From the NCBI GenBank assembly GCA_015222985.1, contig JADFWI010000279.1, forward strand, positions 1-7,578: a stretch of DNA of 7,578 nucleotides. Reading direction: 5' to 3'. The notes beneath the pieces were generated by a model. The model had not been told where the DNA came from. It was given only the letters and a program-made list of their open reading frames with translations, and did not search any database. Position 1 is the stretch's first letter. Every line of letters begins with the position of its first letter. This document shows, in pieces, positions 6,053 through 7,578 of the stretch. The DNA is from Pseudomonadota bacterium (lineage in GTDB: Bacteria > Desulfobacterota > Desulfobacteria > Desulfobacterales > C00003060). The position numbers and the translations under genes are program-made.

Positions 6053-7321
6053 CTACACACTCAAGATTGCCCTGGCCTCGCCTGCCGTATAAAGAGAACC
6101 GGTAATGCACACAACATCTCCGGGGCCAGCCTCATCCATGGCAAGTGATATGGCATCTGGCAGATGGGGAATCACGACAACATCCTTTTTGATAGGGCGT
6201 AAGAAGGATGCCAGTTTGTGGGGGTCTGCAGCACGCTCGTACTGTGGTCTGGTAAGGATCATACGGTCGGCAACAGCAGCAAGGTCTCGCAACATGGGCT
6301 TCCATGCCTTGTCCTTCAGAATACCTACCACTAACACCAACCTCCGTGACGCTGCGCCGTTTTCCAGAAACCTTCTGAGGGCCCTCACAGCAGACGGATT
6401 GTGGGCGCCATCCAAAAGGACGAAAGGATCATCTGACACTACCTCAAGACGCCCGGGCCAGCAGACCTCGGAAAGTCCGCTGTAGATGGCGTCATCAGGC
6501 ACTTTCAGGCCCTTTTCCATAAGGAGTTCCAGGGCTCCCAGGGCAAGGGCGCCATTTAAGATCTGGTGATCTCCGAAAAGCCCCACTTTGACTCGTGTCA
6601 GCACCCGTTTTGTGCTCCGGTAGGTAAAAAAACCATCCTGGCCTTTACGGACCCTGATCTCTTTCCCAAGCCTCAGCAATGGCACGCCCTTTTCTGAAGC
6701 TCTCTGCTCGATCACCTTAAGGGCGCTTTTCTGGCGCACTCCTGTCACAACACCGGCGCCCGCCTTTATTATGCCAGCTTTTTCGGAGGCTATCCTGGCC
6801 AGGGTCTTTCCGAGGTATTCGGTGTGTTCCATGCTGATATTGGTAATAATGCAAACTTCGGGGTGCACTACATTGGTGGCATCGTATCGGCCGCCCATGC
6901 CGGTTTCAAGGACGGCCCAATCCACTTTTTTTGAGGCAAAGTGGTAAAGGGCCATAGCGGTAGCGCATTCAAAGAAGGTCGGTGGAGCTGCCTGTGTGTA
7001 GATTCTTTGAACCGCTTCGGCGGCCTCTGCGACATCCCCGTCAGATACGGGATGCCCGTTGACCTGAATGCGTTCATTGAATCGAACAAGATGAGGGGAA
7101 GTGTAAAGACCTACCCTGTACCCTGCACGGGCAAGGGCCGAAGACAGGAGCGCCGCAACAGAACCCTTGCCGTTTGTGCCTGCCACGTGGATGCACGAAT
7201 AACTATCCTGAGGATTCCCGAGACCCCTCATAAGGCGAGATATCGTGGCCAGCCCAAGCTTAATCCCGAAACGTCTCAGGCGATAGAGGGCAGACAGGTG
7301 ATCGTCAACGGAAGAGATCAT
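6053..7321 (-). CDS. folC: Bifunctional folylpolyglutamate synthase / dihydrofolate synthase
   Basis: FolC joins glutamate to dihydropteroate and extends the glutamate chain of reduced folates using ATP, in the cytoplasm. All hallmarks of this Mur-ligase-related enzyme are present in its 422 residues: the P-loop HVAGTNGKGS (45-54), YTSPHLVRFNERI (73-85), ETGMGGRYDATN (139-150), TNISMEHTEYLG (160-171) with the following EKAGIIK, whose lysine (K181) is probably the carbamylated residue of the family, then GDHQILN (250-256), WPGRLE (288-293), LLDGAHN (302-308) at the start of the C-terminal domain, and the terminal CITGSLYTAGEAR (405-417). The ATG is fixed by an in-frame TAG seven codons upstream (7342-7340); no Shine-Dalgarno is evident. 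Length and motif order are normal. It is the rightmost gene and is housekeeping; its neighbour importer need not be functionally linked. Nothing in it suggests decay. Confidence 0.97.
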   Translation of the reverse strand: MISSVDDHLSALYRLRRFGIKLGLATISRLMRGLGNPQDSYSCIHVAGTNGKGSVAALLSSALARAGYRVGLYTSPHLVRFNERIQVNGHPVSDGDVAEAAEAVQRIYTQAAPPTFFECATAMALYHFASKKVDWAVLETGMGGRYDATNVVHPEVCIITNISMEHTEYLGKTLARIASEKAGIIKAGAGVVTGVRQKSALKVIEQRASEKGVPLLRLGKEIRVRKGQDGFFTYRSTKRVLTRVKVGLFGDHQILNGALALGALELLMEKGLKVPDDAIYSGLSEVCWPGRLEVVSDDPFVLLDGAHNPSAVRALRRFLENGAASRRLVLVVGILKDKAWKPMLRDLAAVADRMILTRPQYERAADPHKLASFLRPIKKDVVVIPHLPDAISLAMDEAGPGDVVCITGSLYTAGEARAILSV

Positions 7322-7464
7322 GAAGACACTAGAAGTGAGCTAACATGCCTAAAGTTAAGGCAACGATACTTTTTTTTGCCTCCAACCTCCAACACAATGC
7401 TCCTTACACGAACCGAACCGAAGATACGCATGTGATCCGTCCAGGGCGGATTGACTACGCAACC
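7322..7464. other. Intergenic region upstream of folC with short tandem units
   Basis: No gene is visible here. Seen directly are an eight-T run (7370-7377), two adjacent copies of CCTCCAA (7379-7385 and 7386-7392), a CGAAC CGAAC CGAA run (7409-7422), and the small inverted repeat ATCCG (7435-7439) / CGGAT (7447-7451). The folC promoter should be in this region or further right, but I found no minus-strand pair of boxes good enough to call. A plus-strand frame crossing the area is low-complexity and is not a gene. Confidence 0.4.
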
Positions 7465-7489
7465 AAAAACCGTAACCGTTCACGGTTAC
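7465..7489 (-). terminator. Terminator-like hairpin upstream of folC
   Basis: On the minus strand GTAACCG (7489-7483), a TGAA loop and CGGTTAC (7478-7472) form a perfect 7-bp stem. It is followed, after GG, by five Ts (7469-7465). This fits a modest intrinsic terminator for a minus-strand gene lying to the right of the window, and would make folC the start of a new transcript. The T-run is short and offset by two bases, so a repeat-borne hairpin without terminator activity is the alternative. Confidence 0.4.
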
Positions 7490-7497
7490 AAAGAAAT

Positions 7498-7537
7498 GAA
7501 CATCGAACATCGAACGTTCAACATCGAATGTTGAATG
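7498..7537. repeat. Heptamer-based intergenic repeat cluster with embedded palindromes
   Basis: GAACATC occurs twice in tandem (7498-7504 and 7505-7511), followed by the 8-bp palindrome GAACGTTC (7512-7519), then AACATC (7520-7525) and GAATGTTGAATG. The last part also forms an 8-bp perfect inverted repeat, TTCAACAT (7517-7524) and ATGTTGAA (7528-7535), with a three-base loop. The block is thus both tandemly and invertedly repetitive. From memory, similar GAACATCGAA / TTCGATGTT strings are scattered between genes in many Desulfobacterota and other anaerobe genomes. No protein is encoded here. It may extend beyond the window in other copies. Confidence 0.65.
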
Positions 7538-7578
7538 GGAAAACAGGAAACAGAAAAATTATTTAAGATTTTCATTAC

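Noticed and set aside
6105..6485. Plus-strand open frame of 126 codons inside folC
   Set aside because: It is antisense to a fully conserved folC coding region and has no recognisable domain.
7347..7377. Plus-strand intrinsic terminator (GCCT/AGGC stem and eight Ts)
   Set aside because: The stem has only four pairs, is eight bases away from the T-run, and no plus-strand gene precedes it.
7498..7537. CRISPR or iteron array from the GAACATC units
   Set aside because: The units are seven bases long, contiguous and degenerate with no spacers; there are no cas or replication-initiator genes nearby.
7345..7566. Plus-strand open frame of 73 codons through the repeat cluster
   Set aside because: Its residues (such as NEHRTSNVQHRM) are a translation of the GAACATC-type repeats; low complexity and no domain.

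Overview
The window carries six protein genes, all on the minus strand, so transcription runs from high to low coordinates. From right to left they are: folC (6053-7321); a three-gene NitT/TauT-type ABC importer made of an ATPase (5179-5943), a Tat-exported solute-binding protein (3958-5160) and an NrtB-like permease (3134-3961); a stand-alone AAA/DUF4143 ATPase (1626-2891); and a Sec-exported family-1 solute-binding protein (80-1564). Nothing credible is encoded on the plus strand, and I see no rRNA, tRNA, CRISPR array, transposase or phage gene.

The base composition is near 50% GC by eye. The right-hand intergenic DNA is full of short degenerate repeats (GAACATC heptamers, GTTGGAG units, a GTAACCG hairpin). 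From memory this style of intergenic clutter is common in Desulfobacterota and some other anaerobe genomes, so a deltaproteobacterium-like host is my best guess. No phylogenetic marker in the window proves it.

Region by region. 7322-7578 is non-coding and holds repeats and a terminator-like hairpin that probably closes an upstream minus-strand gene outside the window. folC makes folylpolyglutamate and dihydrofolate. A 107-base gap (5944-6052) follows. It holds a plausible sigma70-type promoter for the importer and a 29-codon open stretch whose stop overlaps the ATPase start as ATGA, which may be the remnant of a lost gene. The importer genes are tightly packed (17-base gap, then a 4-base ATGA overlap) and form one operon. 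Their products would assemble as a periplasmic binding protein, a membrane permease dimer and a cytoplasmic ATPase dimer that import a small anion or organic solute. The substrate cannot be read from the sequence.

A 207-base non-coding stretch with hairpins (2928-3133) separates the importer from the DUF4143 ATPase. That gene has its own very good promoter (TTGACA, 17 bases, TAAATT). The -10 box lies only 7 bases before the best ATG, which predicts a leaderless or nearly leaderless mRNA and rules out the longer TTG start. The last gene, with a strong Shine-Dalgarno sequence, encodes a binding protein of a different ABC family. Its permeases are not in the window and may lie further left, beyond a hairpin that directly follows its stop codon.

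No clearly new multi-gene system is visible. The points most worth following are the predicted leaderless DUF4143 gene, the importer of unknown substrate with its divergent LSVGM signature, the possible gene remnant before the ATPase, and the intergenic repeat clusters.
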